A DNA stretch of 64,000 bases from an uncultured Bacilli bacterium (lineage in GTDB: Bacteria > Bacillota_I > Bacilli_A > RFN20 > DUOF01). The position numbers and the translations under genes are program-made. The stretch covers positions 310,001 through 374,000 of the forward strand of contig CAKPSD010000001.1 in assembly GCA_934183255.1 (NCBI GenBank). Reading direction: 5' to 3'. Position 1 is the stretch's first letter, and the number at the start of each line of letters is the position of its first letter. A model generated the notes under the pieces. It saw only the letters and a list, made by a program, of their open reading frames with translations, did no database searches and was not told the origin of the DNA. Below are positions 9,910 through 18,400 of the stretch, in pieces.

Positions 9910-10281
9910 TTAACTATCGCTATTTTCTGAACTATTTGAGTTAGTTAAAGAAGTTATTTTACTAGAAAGAAGCTTTATATGTTCTTTAATCATGTCTAAA
10001 GCATCACTTGCTTTATTTTTCATATCTTTGACTGTTAAACTATCTATTTTAGTTTTAATTTCTTCGTATTTTGTTTCTAATTCTTTTTTATACTTTTGCA
10101 TTTGATCTGGCTTTAAGTTATTTAAAAAGTCTTTCATTTGCTTTTCTACTTTTTTAAGTTTTCTTTTTAAACATCTAACTTTTTGATCTGCACTATTAGA
10201 AGTAGTATACAAATAAGTTGCACCTACTCCAAGGCCTATACCAAGTAACAAACACATTGTTTTTTTGTTACATAATAACAC
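9910..10281 (-). CDS. Single-pass membrane-anchored coiled-coil protein (YtxH-like organisation)
   Basis: The protein is 123 residues. The start is GTG at 10281, with AGGGTGA five bases upstream. Residues about 8-28 (MCLLLGIGLGVGATYLYTT) form one membrane segment. It is followed by a cytoplasm-type basic, amphipathic coiled coil (residues 35-105) and a Ser/Asn tail. This short anchor plus coiled-coil layout resembles YtxH-type proteins of Firmicutes, but the sequence match is too weak for an assignment. It lies downstream of murC in the same direction, about 50 bases away, and ends in its own terminator. Confidence 0.6.
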   Translation of the reverse strand: MLLCNKKTMCLLLGIGLGVGATYLYTTSNSADQKVRCLKRKLKKVEKQMKDFLNNLKPDQMQKYKKELETKYEEIKTKIDSLTVKDMKNKASDALDMIKEHIKLLSSKITSLTNSNSSENSDS

Positions 10282-10330
10282 TTAAATCACCCTTTTTAAT
10301 ACATTTCTTTCTATAACATCGTCATATTTA

Positions 10331-11632
10331 TTATTTACTAATTTTTCTTTTTAACTCTATTATTTTATTTCTTACATCATTCATATTTTTGGAACTCATA
10401 AATAAATATACAGCATCATTTATTTCAGATATTTTTTTATATTCTTCTTCATTTAAAGTTTTAACTTTACTACTAAATAAGCATAAATATGTTTCATCTA
10501 TGTCTATTCCTTTTTCTTTTACGCTGCATGATGGAAAAGGTAAAACATATGCTAAATCTGATTTAGATAATGATTCCGCTATTTGTCTTGCAAATGTATA
10601 TACTCTAGAGTACCTGTCTCCTCTAAAAAAGGCTACTAGTGTCTTATCTTTATATTTTTGTCTTACTGCATTAATGGTGGCTCTTATTTCACTAGGATGA
10701 TGAGCGTAATCATCTATATAAACACTATTGTCTACTATTAATTCATTAAACCTCCTTTTAACACACTTAAATTTTTTCAATCCATTTTCTATTATTTCTA
10801 TATTTAAACCTAGATATAAGCCTACACTAATACTTGCAAGTGTATTATAGACCATATGATGCCCAAAAAAAGGAAAACTAACTCTTTTCAAAAACTCATT
10901 TTTATAGTATAAATCATAACTTATACCATTACTATTTTCTTCTATATTTTTAGCTATAACATCATTATAATCTTCTAATCCATACTTTAAAACACCATTT
11001 AAATTGCTTAAATAATAGTTATCTCCATTTACTATAACTTTATCTTTTGCTTGTTTAATAAATTTATAAAAAGCATTTATATAATCTTCTTCTTTTTTAA
11101 AATAATCTACATGATCATAATCTATATTATTAACTAAAACAATATTACTATGATACTTTAAAAAGTGTTCTTTTTGTTCACATGCCTCAAAAACAAAATA
11201 ATTAGATAATGGAGTAACATGACTTGTACCATCTCCAATTAAATAGCCACACTCATCTACTTCATTTAAAATGTGTGCAATTAGAGAGGTTGTCGTAGTT
11301 TTACCATGACTTCCACTAACTGCAATACTATAATAGTTTTCTATAAATTTACTTAAAAAATCATTGTATTCATAATAAACATTTTCTTTCTTTGCTTTGA
11401 TAACTTCTTCATTATCGCTATTAATAAATTTATGCCCTATTATTACAACATAATCTTTATCAAAATTATCTTTATTAAAGCTTAATATATCAATATTTCT
11501 TTTTTTTAACTCTTCTTGAGTAAATATATATTCACTAACATCACTACCTTGTACTTCTTCTCCTTTATCTTTTAATAACATTGATAAAGAAGACATTCCA
11601 CTACCCTTAATACCAATAAAATGATATTTCAT
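10331..11632 (-). CDS. murC: UDP-N-acetylmuramate--L-alanine ligase
   Basis: MurC adds L-alanine to UDP-MurNAc using ATP, the first peptide step of peptidoglycan synthesis in the cytoplasm. The N-terminal nucleotide motif GIKGSGMSSL and the ATP loop GSHGKTTTTS (near residue 110) are intact. The central domain has ENSNG and HHMVYN, and the C-terminal domain carries DDYAHHPSEI. The 433-residue length is normal. I chose ATG at 11632 (MKYHFIG) because GGGGTGA lies eight bases upstream; a GTG four codons earlier falls inside that site. The ribosome binding site and -10 region sit inside a large hairpin (see 11637-11679). Confidence 0.95.
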   Translation of the reverse strand: MKYHFIGIKGSGMSSLSMLLKDKGEEVQGSDVSEYIFTQEELKKRNIDILSFNKDNFDKDYVVIIGHKFINSDNEEVIKAKKENVYYEYNDFLSKFIENYYSIAVSGSHGKTTTTSLIAHILNEVDECGYLIGDGTSHVTPLSNYFVFEACEQKEHFLKYHSNIVLVNNIDYDHVDYFKKEEDYINAFYKFIKQAKDKVIVNGDNYYLSNLNGVLKYGLEDYNDVIAKNIEENSNGISYDLYYKNEFLKRVSFPFFGHHMVYNTLASISVGLYLGLNIEIIENGLKKFKCVKRRFNELIVDNSVYIDDYAHHPSEIRATINAVRQKYKDKTLVAFFRGDRYSRVYTFARQIAESLSKSDLAYVLPFPSCSVKEKGIDIDETYLCLFSSKVKTLNEEEYKKISEINDAVYLFMSSKNMNDVRNKIIELKRKISK

Positions 11633-11636
11633 AAAA

Positions 11637-11679
11637 AAAGTCACCCCTACATTATATGTAAAGCATGACTTTAATATAA
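11637..11679 (-). promoter_or_regulatory. murC promoter embedded in a terminator-like hairpin
   Basis: On the minus strand, -35 TTATAT (11674-11679) and -10 TATAAT (11651-11656) are 17 bases apart. The same bases form a long hairpin: AAAGTCA (11666-11672) pairs with TGACTTT (11637-11643), with an inner stem of CTTTACAT against ATGTAGGG using two G-U pairs. Seven T follow, ending at the murC ATG. Transcripts starting at this promoter would begin near 11644, lacking the 5' arm and leaving the GGGGTGA site free. Transcripts entering from the upstream exonuclease gene would terminate or have that site masked. Confidence 0.6.
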
Positions 11680-11708
11680 TTTTATTCTTTATTTATAATC
11701 TTTTAAAA

Positions 11709-12638
11709 TTATCTATTTTTAATCTTCTTATTAGCATTTTTAACCATTTCAATAAATTCTTTCATTGTTATTTTTTTTACATCTTTAATCCCATTATTAA
11801 CTATATAATCACAAGCCTCTTCAAGTTTATCTTTTTTCTTGCCTATAACTAAATAATCACATTTAGTTAAACTAGTCTCACAACTAAATCCTTTTTTATA
11901 AATTCTTTCAATGAAATTTTTCTTTTCATCTAATCTATCTATATTTAAAGAATGTGAAAAGCATACCTTAATAGTTTCACCTTTAAGATTCTTATTTAAC
12001 TCTTTTACTTTAGTAATATATTTTGTTTTAGATTTAGATGAATTATCTTTATAATTTTTATAGTCTACAGTTTTATTTTTATAAAGCTTTAATAAGCAAT
12101 CTATATCACAATTCATTTTTTTACATATTTCTCTAGTTGCAACCATAGTCATTTCTGCATCATCTTCACTATTATGCTCTACAAATAAGCTTAAATCTAT
12201 ATTAAATTCTTTTATTAGTTTTCCAAGTGATATAAATTCTTTTTCTTTAGAAAAATCTTTATATATTCTTTGAATATCATAACTTTTTACTCTTATAATA
12301 GGTAGTTCATATCTTTCACACTCATCCATTAAATCTTTAATATCATTATGAACATCATATCCTAATACTATATGATCTTCATTTTCTAATAAGTTTTTTA
12401 TTTTTTCATAATAAAAAGGGAAAATTTCTTTAGCCTCTAATTCATCAATTGTATATTTAACAATATTTTTCATTACATAACTACTATAATCTTTTCTTTC
12501 AATATTAGGATTTATAATTAAGTCTGCTTTTTCTAATATGTTAAAAGAAGAAGTAGCTACTACATACCCTAGAGAACATATTTTGGCTTTACCTTCTATA
12601 TTGCTTGCACATTCAATATCAAAATATACATATTTCAT
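11709..12638 (-). CDS. DEDD exonuclease with C-terminal BRCT domain
   Basis: This 309-residue protein resembles the DnaQ-like 3'-5' exonuclease superfamily. The first acidic motif is FDIE (Asp7 and Glu9), a second is HNDIKD, and HNSEDDAEM near residue 155 supplies the His and Asp of motif III. Residues about 220-300 look like a BRCT domain (KVCFSHSL, CDYLVIGKK, GIKDVKKITMKEFIEM), as found behind some DNA polymerase III epsilon-like proteins. I chose ATG at 12638 because TTAGGAG precedes it and MKYVYFDIE gives a normal first strand; the longer frame adds a hydrophobic N-terminus without a site. The likely role is DNA repair or proofreading. Confidence 0.8.
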   Translation of the reverse strand: MKYVYFDIECASNIEGKAKICSLGYVVATSSFNILEKADLIINPNIERKDYSSYVMKNIVKYTIDELEAKEIFPFYYEKIKNLLENEDHIVLGYDVHNDIKDLMDECERYELPIIRVKSYDIQRIYKDFSKEKEFISLGKLIKEFNIDLSLFVEHNSEDDAEMTMVATREICKKMNCDIDCLLKLYKNKTVDYKNYKDNSSKSKTKYITKVKELNKNLKGETIKVCFSHSLNIDRLDEKKNFIERIYKKGFSCETSLTKCDYLVIGKKKDKLEEACDYIVNNGIKDVKKITMKEFIEMVKNANKKIKNR

Positions 12639-12698
12639 ACTTAAAACTCCTAACAAAAGTATTATAACATAAATTATTAGTTTAAATAAAAACAATAT

Positions 12699-12736
12699 TA
12701 AAAAACGGAAAATTATCTTTATAAATAGTTTTCCGT
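12699..12736 (-). terminator. Terminator of the radical SAM-peptide operon
   Basis: On the minus strand, ACGGAAAA (12729-12736) pairs with TTTTCCGT (12705-12712), followed by a T run. It lies 44 bases after the stop of the 39-residue peptide gene, so transcription ends right after it. A second partial CGGAAAA copy lies just before the stem. Confidence 0.8.
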
Positions 12737-12779
12737 AGTTTTCCGCTTTTTAACAATAATTGAAATTGTCTATTGTCAG

Positions 12780-12899
12780 TTAGTCTTTAGAGTGACTATC
12801 TTGCCATGAATCGTTAGCCCATGGTGTATGTGACCAAGAATCTTTTCCAGACATTTCTAATACTTTATGATATTTCATCATTATTCTTAATCCGTTCAT
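12780..12899 (-). CDS. Candidate RiPP precursor peptide, 39 aa, three tandem Trp pentads
   Basis: The ATG at 12899 directly abuts the TAA stop of the radical SAM gene (TAAATG). A strong GAGGAGGTG site lies within the last codons of that gene, so the two are translationally coupled. The peptide starts MNGLRIMMKYHKVLEMSG, a plausible leader, and continues into residues 21-35, SWSHTPWANDSWQDS. That core is three five-residue units, S-W-S-H-T, P-W-A-N-D and S-W-Q-D-S, with Trp at 22, 27 and 32; the tail is HSKD. W-A-N and W-Q-D fit the aromatic-x-Asn/Asp pattern cross-linked by known three-residue-cyclophane (triceptide) radical SAM enzymes. The absence of Cys argues against a sactipeptide. The modification itself is inferred. 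Confidence 0.8.
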   Translation of the reverse strand: MNGLRIMMKYHKVLEMSGKDSWSHTPWANDSWQDSHSKD

Positions 12900-13985
12900 T
12901 TATTTCACCTCCTCTGCAAATTTATTCACTATTTCCTTAACATGGTTATAAAAACGAATATATGCTTTACAGAAATAATTTTTTCCATCTACATCATTCC
13001 TGTGGCATCCTGTTCTACACACAGAATATACTTCACATTTTTCGCAAGTAGGTAAAACAAGTTTCACTTGATTCATTTTGTCTATATATTTTTGACTATT
13101 ATATATTTCTTCTATCTCATCTGTTACTATATTACCAAATGGTTTTGCATCACTAATATCATCATCACAAAAGAATAAATCACCATTAGTAGAAACAGTT
13201 AAATACTGTCCACATCTTTTCCTATAATTAAGGTTACATACATTTTGTCCTTCTGCTCCCAAGCAATTTTGAATTGCATAATCAAATTCTCTAATATTAA
13301 GTTCATAGTCTCCATAAAAATATAAATCAAAAAATTCGATTAGGAAGTCTGCTAGCACATCATTATCTACAGTTGCTCCTTCTCCAAAACATCTTAATAG
13401 TCCTACAGTATGAATATTATTGTTTTTATAAAATTCATATAATTCTTTTGCTTTTCCTTTATGGGCATTTGTTATAACAGTTAATACACCGCATTTCACT
13501 CCTGCCTCAGTTAACTTTTTATATGTGTTTAGAGAATTTTCTGTAATACTTGTATTTTTATTGCATGATTTTCTACCCATTTCATTCAAGTATGCTGGAC
13601 CATCTATACTAATTCCAACATTTATTTTTTCCTTTACTAATAAATCAATTAATTTATCAGATACAAATTGGCCATTAGATTGAATAGAAAATGAATATGA
13701 TATTTTATCATCATATTTTTTTGACACACTTTTTACATAGTTTATTAATTTTTTTAATTCCTCTATTGGAAATAAAGTAGGTTCTCCACCATGAAGACAA
13801 AAATCAACACCTAAATAATCATTATTATAATTATATTCAAAAGTTTTATCTATGGTTTTTTTCCATACTTCTTCAGGCATTATTTTATTAAATGCATTTG
13901 ATTTTAAAGTTCTTTTGTAGTAGCAATATGCACAATCTAAATTACATAAATTAGTTAATTTCATTATAGGTTGAAAAGTTTTCAT
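12900..13985 (-). CDS. Radical SAM/SPASM peptide maturase
   Basis: The protein is 361 residues. The radical SAM cluster motif C-x3-C-x2-C is Cys14, Cys18 and Cys21 (LCNLDCAYCYYKR). A glycine-rich SAM loop, HGGEPTLF, follows. The C-terminal third holds a SPASM auxiliary-cluster domain: a Cys in CGQYLTVSTNGDLFFCDDD, then CEKC, VCRTGCHR and a final FCKAY Cys. Enzymes of this type install thioether, C-C or C-O links in ribosomal peptides, or oxidise sulfatase Ser/Cys. No sulfatase gene is nearby, while a 39-residue Trp-repeat peptide is fused to its stop codon, so I infer peptide maturation. It has its own consensus promoter. No dedicated protease or exporter is adjacent. Confidence 0.9.
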   Translation of the reverse strand: MKTFQPIMKLTNLCNLDCAYCYYKRTLKSNAFNKIMPEEVWKKTIDKTFEYNYNNDYLGVDFCLHGGEPTLFPIEELKKLINYVKSVSKKYDDKISYSFSIQSNGQFVSDKLIDLLVKEKINVGISIDGPAYLNEMGRKSCNKNTSITENSLNTYKKLTEAGVKCGVLTVITNAHKGKAKELYEFYKNNNIHTVGLLRCFGEGATVDNDVLADFLIEFFDLYFYGDYELNIREFDYAIQNCLGAEGQNVCNLNYRKRCGQYLTVSTNGDLFFCDDDISDAKPFGNIVTDEIEEIYNSQKYIDKMNQVKLVLPTCEKCEVYSVCRTGCHRNDVDGKNYFCKAYIRFYNHVKEIVNKFAEEVK

Positions 13986-14012
13986 ATAATAATTCTCCTT
14001 GTGTTTTTTTAT

Positions 14013-14041
14013 ATTATATCTTAATTTATTTTCATTTGCAA
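14013..14041 (-). promoter_or_regulatory. Promoter of the radical SAM-peptide operon
   Basis: On the minus strand, -35 TTGCAA (14036-14041) and a perfect -10 TATAAT (14013-14018) are separated by exactly 17 bases. The promoter lies between pnuC and the radical SAM gene, giving a leader of about 20 bases with AAGGAGAA before the ATG at 13985. Confidence 0.75.
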
Positions 14042-14048
14042 ACTTAAA

Positions 14049-14726
14049 CTAAACTCTACATTTTTTGCTTTGTTTATTTTCTATTATTATCCAGTTTATT
14101 AAACCATAAATATTCATTATTAGATATATAATAGATACCACTAACATCATTTCTGAATATGTAGAATTTTTTCCAAAGTTAATAGTCCATATTATTAAGT
14201 CTAAGACATTATTTACTAACCATACATACCAACCTTCTCTGTATGCTAAAACATTTAGTATACCTCCACCAACATTTACTAGTTGACTTGTTGCATCTAA
14301 ATACGATAATTGTTGCCTAGGAATCAAGTTCAATAAATATCCTAATAAAGCACTTCCTGCACTAATACCTAAAGTTAATAAAATTCCTGATTTTAATTTT
14401 AAAGATTTTATTTTAACAATATGATTTTCATCTTCTTTTTTCTTCCATTTTACAATTCCATATATTTGGAAAGGTATATAGAATATTACAGTAAATATAG
14501 CAAAACCATGTAAGCCATTATAGAAGCAAGTAGCACTATATGTTAAACTAAAAATTATTCCAAATATATAATTATACCATTTACCAATTGCCGCATAATA
14601 TGCATTTAAAAAACCTGCCATTAGAGTGATTAATCCTAATTTATAATCATTAAAAATGATGCCAAAAAAGATTGATACTAATATTATTAGTATTGGTATT
14701 ATTACATTTACTACTACTTTCTTCAT
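14049..14726 (-). CDS. pnuC: Nicotinamide riboside transporter PnuC
   Basis: The 225-residue polytopic membrane protein has seven or eight hydrophobic segments. The conserved substrate region GWYVWLVNNVLDLIIW near residues 165-180 is the PnuC hallmark, as is QIYGIVKWKKK in the middle. It imports nicotinamide riboside by facilitated diffusion for NAD synthesis. It lies 30 bases after galE with an AAGGAAAG site. NAD salvage genes pncB and nrtR lie 1.4 kb upstream, so precursor uptake and use are encoded close together. Confidence 0.92.
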   Translation of the reverse strand: MKKVVVNVIIPILIILVSIFFGIIFNDYKLGLITLMAGFLNAYYAAIGKWYNYIFGIIFSLTYSATCFYNGLHGFAIFTVIFYIPFQIYGIVKWKKKEDENHIVKIKSLKLKSGILLTLGISAGSALLGYLLNLIPRQQLSYLDATSQLVNVGGGILNVLAYREGWYVWLVNNVLDLIIWTINFGKNSTYSEMMLVVSIIYLIMNIYGLINWIIIENKQSKKCRV

Positions 14727-14755
14727 ATAAACTACTTTCCTTAATTTAGTATTTA

Positions 14756-15754
14756 TTATTTATTATGTATTTCATAATTATAACTAGTTTTGCACATATC
14801 CTTTAATGTATATTTTGCCTTCCATCCTAATTCTTTTTCTGCTTTAGTTGAACTAGCATAACACTCTGCTATATCGCCATCTCTTCTTGAAGTATATGAA
14901 TATTTTACTTTATTTCCACATACTGTATTATATTCATTAACCATTTCTAGCACTGATATTCCTTTACCTGTGCCTAAATTATATATTTCATAACCTTTCA
15001 TTGTATTAAATCTTTTAAGTGCAGCTACATGTCCACTTGCTAAATCACAAACATGAATATAATCTCTTACACCTGTACCATCAATAGTAGGGTAATCATT
15101 TCCAAATATTTTTAATTCATCAAGTTTTCCTGTAGCTACTCTAGCAATAAATGGCATTAAATTGTTTGGCTTTCCATTTGGATTTTCTCCAATTAGTCCA
15201 CTTTCATGAGCTCCTACTGGATTAAAATATCTTAAAATAACACTTTTAAAGTTAGAGTTTGCTACACATACATCCTTTATTATTTCTTCAATAAACAATT
15301 TTGTTCTTCCATATGGATTTGTAGCACCTGTTTGCATATTTTCAGTAAATGGGACTTTATTATTACCACCATACACTGTTGCAGATGAACTAAATATTAA
15401 ATCATTAACATTATACTTTTGCATGCACTCTATTAAATTTATAGTAGATGTCAAATTATTTTCATAGTATTTTAATGGAATACTTACTGATTCACCTACA
15501 GCTTTAAGACCAGCAAAATGAATTACTGCATCTATTTTATTATTTTTAAAATACTCATCTAATTTTTCTTTATCACACAAATCAAAAATATCTAAACCAA
15601 CCTTTTTGTTAGTTATCTTTTCAATTGCATCCTTTACTGTAACTTTACTATTACTTAAATTATCAATAATAGCTACATCATACCCATTTTCAAGTAGGCA
15701 TACTGCTGTATGTGAGCCAATATACCCTAAACCACCTGTTAATAATACTTTCAT
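14756..15754 (-). CDS. galE: UDP-glucose 4-epimerase
   Basis: This extended short-chain dehydrogenase interconverts UDP-glucose and UDP-galactose with bound NAD+. The 332-residue protein begins with the Rossmann loop TGGLGYIGSH (residues 6-15). The catalytic Ser lies in SSSATVYG and the Tyr-Lys pair is YGRTK near residues 148-152. RYFNPVGAH and GTGVRDYIHVCDLASGH are typical GalE signatures. The start at 15754 follows AAGGGGGATA. It is probably cotranscribed with pnuC. Confidence 0.95.
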   Translation of the reverse strand: MKVLLTGGLGYIGSHTAVCLLENGYDVAIIDNLSNSKVTVKDAIEKITNKKVGLDIFDLCDKEKLDEYFKNNKIDAVIHFAGLKAVGESVSIPLKYYENNLTSTINLIECMQKYNVNDLIFSSSATVYGGNNKVPFTENMQTGATNPYGRTKLFIEEIIKDVCVANSNFKSVILRYFNPVGAHESGLIGENPNGKPNNLMPFIARVATGKLDELKIFGNDYPTIDGTGVRDYIHVCDLASGHVAALKRFNTMKGYEIYNLGTGKGISVLEMVNEYNTVCGNKVKYSYTSRRDGDIAECYASSTKAEKELGWKAKYTLKDMCKTSYNYEIHNK

Positions 15755-15933
15755 ATTTTATCCCCCTTAAACTAATTAATATTATATCATTTTTTATTTT
15801 TACTCATATTATTTAGATATAAATTATTACTTTAATATTATATTTATAAAAACCTATTTTAATGAAAGCATTATAAAAGACCACATTTATTTTCTTTTAC
15901 AACATATCTTATAGTAAGAAAGGAGGAATAAAA

Positions 15934-16077
15934 GTGAATAAAAATAATTATTCATATAATCCCAAAAAACAAGATCCTAATAAAGTAAAGAAATGTTGTT
16001 GTGAAAGTAAATATGATCCTAAGCCATTTGATGCTAATAAAAGTAATAAATATTCAAATTATAATAAATCTAATTAA
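15934..16077 (+). CDS. Small 47-aa polar peptide with a CCC motif, unrecognised
   Basis: A GTG start at 15934 is preceded by an excellent AAGGAGGAATAAAA site. The frame encodes 47 residues beginning MNKNNYSYNPKKQDPNKVKK and then CCCESKYDPK. The peptide is rich in Asn, Lys, Tyr and Pro, has three consecutive Cys at 21-23, and has no hydrophobic segment or signal. It converges on pncB and the two stops overlap by eight bases. It could be a metal-binding or disordered peptide. No family is recognised, but the ribosome site and clean frame support translation. Confidence 0.5.
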   Translation: MNKNNYSYNPKKQDPNKVKKCCCESKYDPKPFDANKSNKYSNYNKSN

Positions 16078-17503
16078 TTTTCTTATATTTATGAATTAAA
16101 TCATTTCTTAAGTCCCATAGTTTTTGAGATAAATCTACATAATAAACATGTGGATTATCAAATCTTTTTATCTCATCATATAATGTTTTTAACTCTAATT
16201 GTACATATTGTTTTATTTCTTTTAAAGAAGGTAATTCATTAACTAATTTACCATCTCTAATAATAATGTTTAACATTGGTCTAACTTTAGCATCTTCTAC
16301 AACTGTTCTTTTATAAGTAAAGTTAGGATCAAAAATTTCAATGTCCCCATCATCTAATGTTTCATCTCGTAAAGTAATTAAATCTGCTTTAGCAAAACAA
16401 GTTTTATCATATAATCTATAAACTTGTTTAAAGCCAGGTATAGTCATTTTACTAACATTATCGCTTAATTTAATTTTAGGTATTATTACACTATCCTTTT
16501 CAATTGCACCTAGTTTGTATACTCCTCCAAATACTGGGTCACTCTTTGCACAAATTAATCTTTCTCCAACTCCAAAAAGATCAATTGGTGCCTCTTGTTC
16601 GATAATAAGTTCTTTAATTAAATACTCATCAAGTGAGTTAGAAACACATATAATACATTCTGTTAGTCCCGCTTCATCAAGCATCTTACGTGCCTTTTTA
16701 GATAAGTATGCTAAGTCCCCTGAGTCTATTCTAATTCCTAAAGGTTTATATCCTTTATCCTTTAACTCTTTTAAAGCTATAATAGCATTTGGTACTCCTG
16801 ATTTTAGAGTATCATATGAATCAACTAATAATAATGCATTATTTGGAAATGTATTGCAATATGCTCTAAAAGCATCTAACTCTGTATCAAAACTTTGTAC
16901 ATAACTGTGTGCCATTGTCCCCATTACTTCCATATTATACATTTTTCCCAAAATTGTGTTACTTGATCCTGCTGCTCCTGCAATGTAAGCCGCTCTTGCC
17001 CCATATATACTAGCATCTACTCCATGTGCTCTTCTTGCCCCAAACTCCATTATTTTTCTTCCTCTTGCACTAGTAACAATACGATTTGTTTTAGTTGCAA
17101 TTAAGCTTTCATGATTAAACTCTATTAATAACATAGTTTCTACTAATTGAGCATCTACTAAATTTGCTCTTATAGTCATTATAGGTTCATAAGGAAACAT
17201 TACACTTCCTTCCTTAAATGAATATAAATCTCCTTTGAACTTAAAATTAGAAAGATATGTTAAAAAATCTTCACTAAATACATTTTTACTTTTCAAAAAC
17301 TCTATATCTTCTTTATCAAAATGCAAATTTGTTAAATAATCTACTATTTGCTCTAAGCCACAAAAAATAGCAAATCCAGCATTATCAGGATTCTTTCTAT
17401 AAAAGACATCAAAGTATGCTATCTCATTATTTCTTCCTTCCTTAAAATAAGAATAAGCCATTGTTAATTCATAATAATCCATTACTAAACTTTTATTATA
17501 CAT
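16070..17503 (-). CDS. pncB: Nicotinate phosphoribosyltransferase
   Basis: The enzyme converts nicotinate and PRPP, with ATP, to nicotinate mononucleotide in the Preiss-Handler NAD pathway. The 477-residue length matches the Firmicutes long form. The N-terminal substrate motif is MDYYELTMAYSYF, the central EFGARRAHGVDAS contains the conserved loop next to the active-site His, and RIDSGDLAYLSKK is the phosphoribosyl-binding stretch. It starts two bases after the nrtR stop codon with GTGAGGAA as site, so it is the second gene of an nrtR-pncB operon. Confidence 0.95.
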   Translation of the reverse strand: MYNKSLVMDYYELTMAYSYFKEGRNNEIAYFDVFYRKNPDNAGFAIFCGLEQIVDYLTNLHFDKEDIEFLKSKNVFSEDFLTYLSNFKFKGDLYSFKEGSVMFPYEPIMTIRANLVDAQLVETMLLIEFNHESLIATKTNRIVTSARGRKIMEFGARRAHGVDASIYGARAAYIAGAAGSSNTILGKMYNMEVMGTMAHSYVQSFDTELDAFRAYCNTFPNNALLLVDSYDTLKSGVPNAIIALKELKDKGYKPLGIRIDSGDLAYLSKKARKMLDEAGLTECIICVSNSLDEYLIKELIIEQEAPIDLFGVGERLICAKSDPVFGGVYKLGAIEKDSVIIPKIKLSDNVSKMTIPGFKQVYRLYDKTCFAKADLITLRDETLDDGDIEIFDPNFTYKRTVVEDAKVRPMLNIIIRDGKLVNELPSLKEIKQYVQLELKTLYDEIKRFDNPHVYYVDLSQKLWDLRNDLIHKYKKIN

Positions 17504-17505
17504 AT

Positions 17506-18375
17506 CTATTCCTCACTTTCATATTCATAATTAAATTTAAATAACTTGGAGGGCCTAAATCCTCCTTTTTTATCACTATACTTATTTGTTTCAATAACTA
17601 AATGATTTATCTTTCTTCTAAAATTAGCTTTTAATAATTCTTTATCTAAAATTATTTCATATACTTTCTGCAACTCACTCAAAGTAAAATATTCATTCAT
17701 TAAATTAAAAGCAATATCTGTATATTCAATTTTATTTCTTAATCTTTCTATTGCATATCCTATAATCTTACTGTGATCAAATGCTAACTCACCCTTATCT
17801 ATAATATTAACTTTTTTCTCTTTATGACCATTAGTATATTTTTCTACTACTTCTAATTTACAAGTAATAACCATTTCATTTGTTAATGTTAATTTATATA
17901 TTTTTCTTACTTCTTTGCTTTCTTTATTTTTAGTTTGCTCTATTAATTTATAATCTACATTGAACCATCTAGCATCACTCGCATCATCACCTGCTAAAAC
18001 ATTTAGTTTGTCACTATTTACTAAAGCCATATATGCACAACTTATAATTCTATCTCTAGGATCCCTATTAACATCTCCATATGTATATAATTGCTCTAAA
18101 TACACATTATCGACATTAGTTTCTTCTTTTAATTCTCTAATAGCGCTTTCTTCAAGTGATTCATTCATATTAATAAATCCACCTGGTAATGCCCATTTTC
18201 CTAAATAAGGATGTCCACCTCTTTTTACTAATAAAACTGATAATTTTTTTTCATCTAGTTTACGATAGTTTGCACTCTTCTCATCAAGTATAGTGAATAT
18301 TAACATATCTACTGTTACTGATGGTTTCTTATAAATACTGCTATCATAATTTTTCAAAAATTCTTGTTCAGTCAT
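17506..18375 (-). CDS. nrtR: NrtR-type regulator: Nudix domain plus winged helix
   Basis: The 289-residue protein has an N-terminal Nudix domain with the box GGFINMNESLEESAIRELKE then ETNV near residues 60-85. The usual final Gly is replaced by Asn, as can occur in NrtR, which binds ADP-ribose rather than hydrolysing efficiently. The C-terminal part (about 205-275: GYAIERLRNKIEYT, FTLSELQKVYEIIL, FRRKI) is the NrtR winged helix. I chose ATG at 18375 because AGAGGTGA precedes it by five bases. Its position directly before pncB supports control of NAD salvage. A short palindrome upstream may be its operator. Confidence 0.88.
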   Translation of the reverse strand: MTEQEFLKNYDSSIYKKPSVTVDMLIFTILDEKSANYRKLDEKKLSVLLVKRGGHPYLGKWALPGGFINMNESLEESAIRELKEETNVDNVYLEQLYTYGDVNRDPRDRIISCAYMALVNSDKLNVLAGDDASDARWFNVDYKLIEQTKNKESKEVRKIYKLTLTNEMVITCKLEVVEKYTNGHKEKKVNIIDKGELAFDHSKIIGYAIERLRNKIEYTDIAFNLMNEYFTLSELQKVYEIILDKELLKANFRRKINHLVIETNKYSDKKGGFRPSKLFKFNYEYESEE

Positions 18376-18400
18376 GTTTTCACCTCTTTTTATCATTTTG

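Noticed and set aside
12780..12899. Sactipeptide or lanthipeptide reading of the 39-residue peptide
   Set aside because: The peptide has no Cys and there is no LanM/LanB-like gene nearby.
12900..13985. Anaerobic sulfatase-maturating enzyme
   Set aside because: No sulfatase gene is in the window, while a coupled small peptide gene directly follows.
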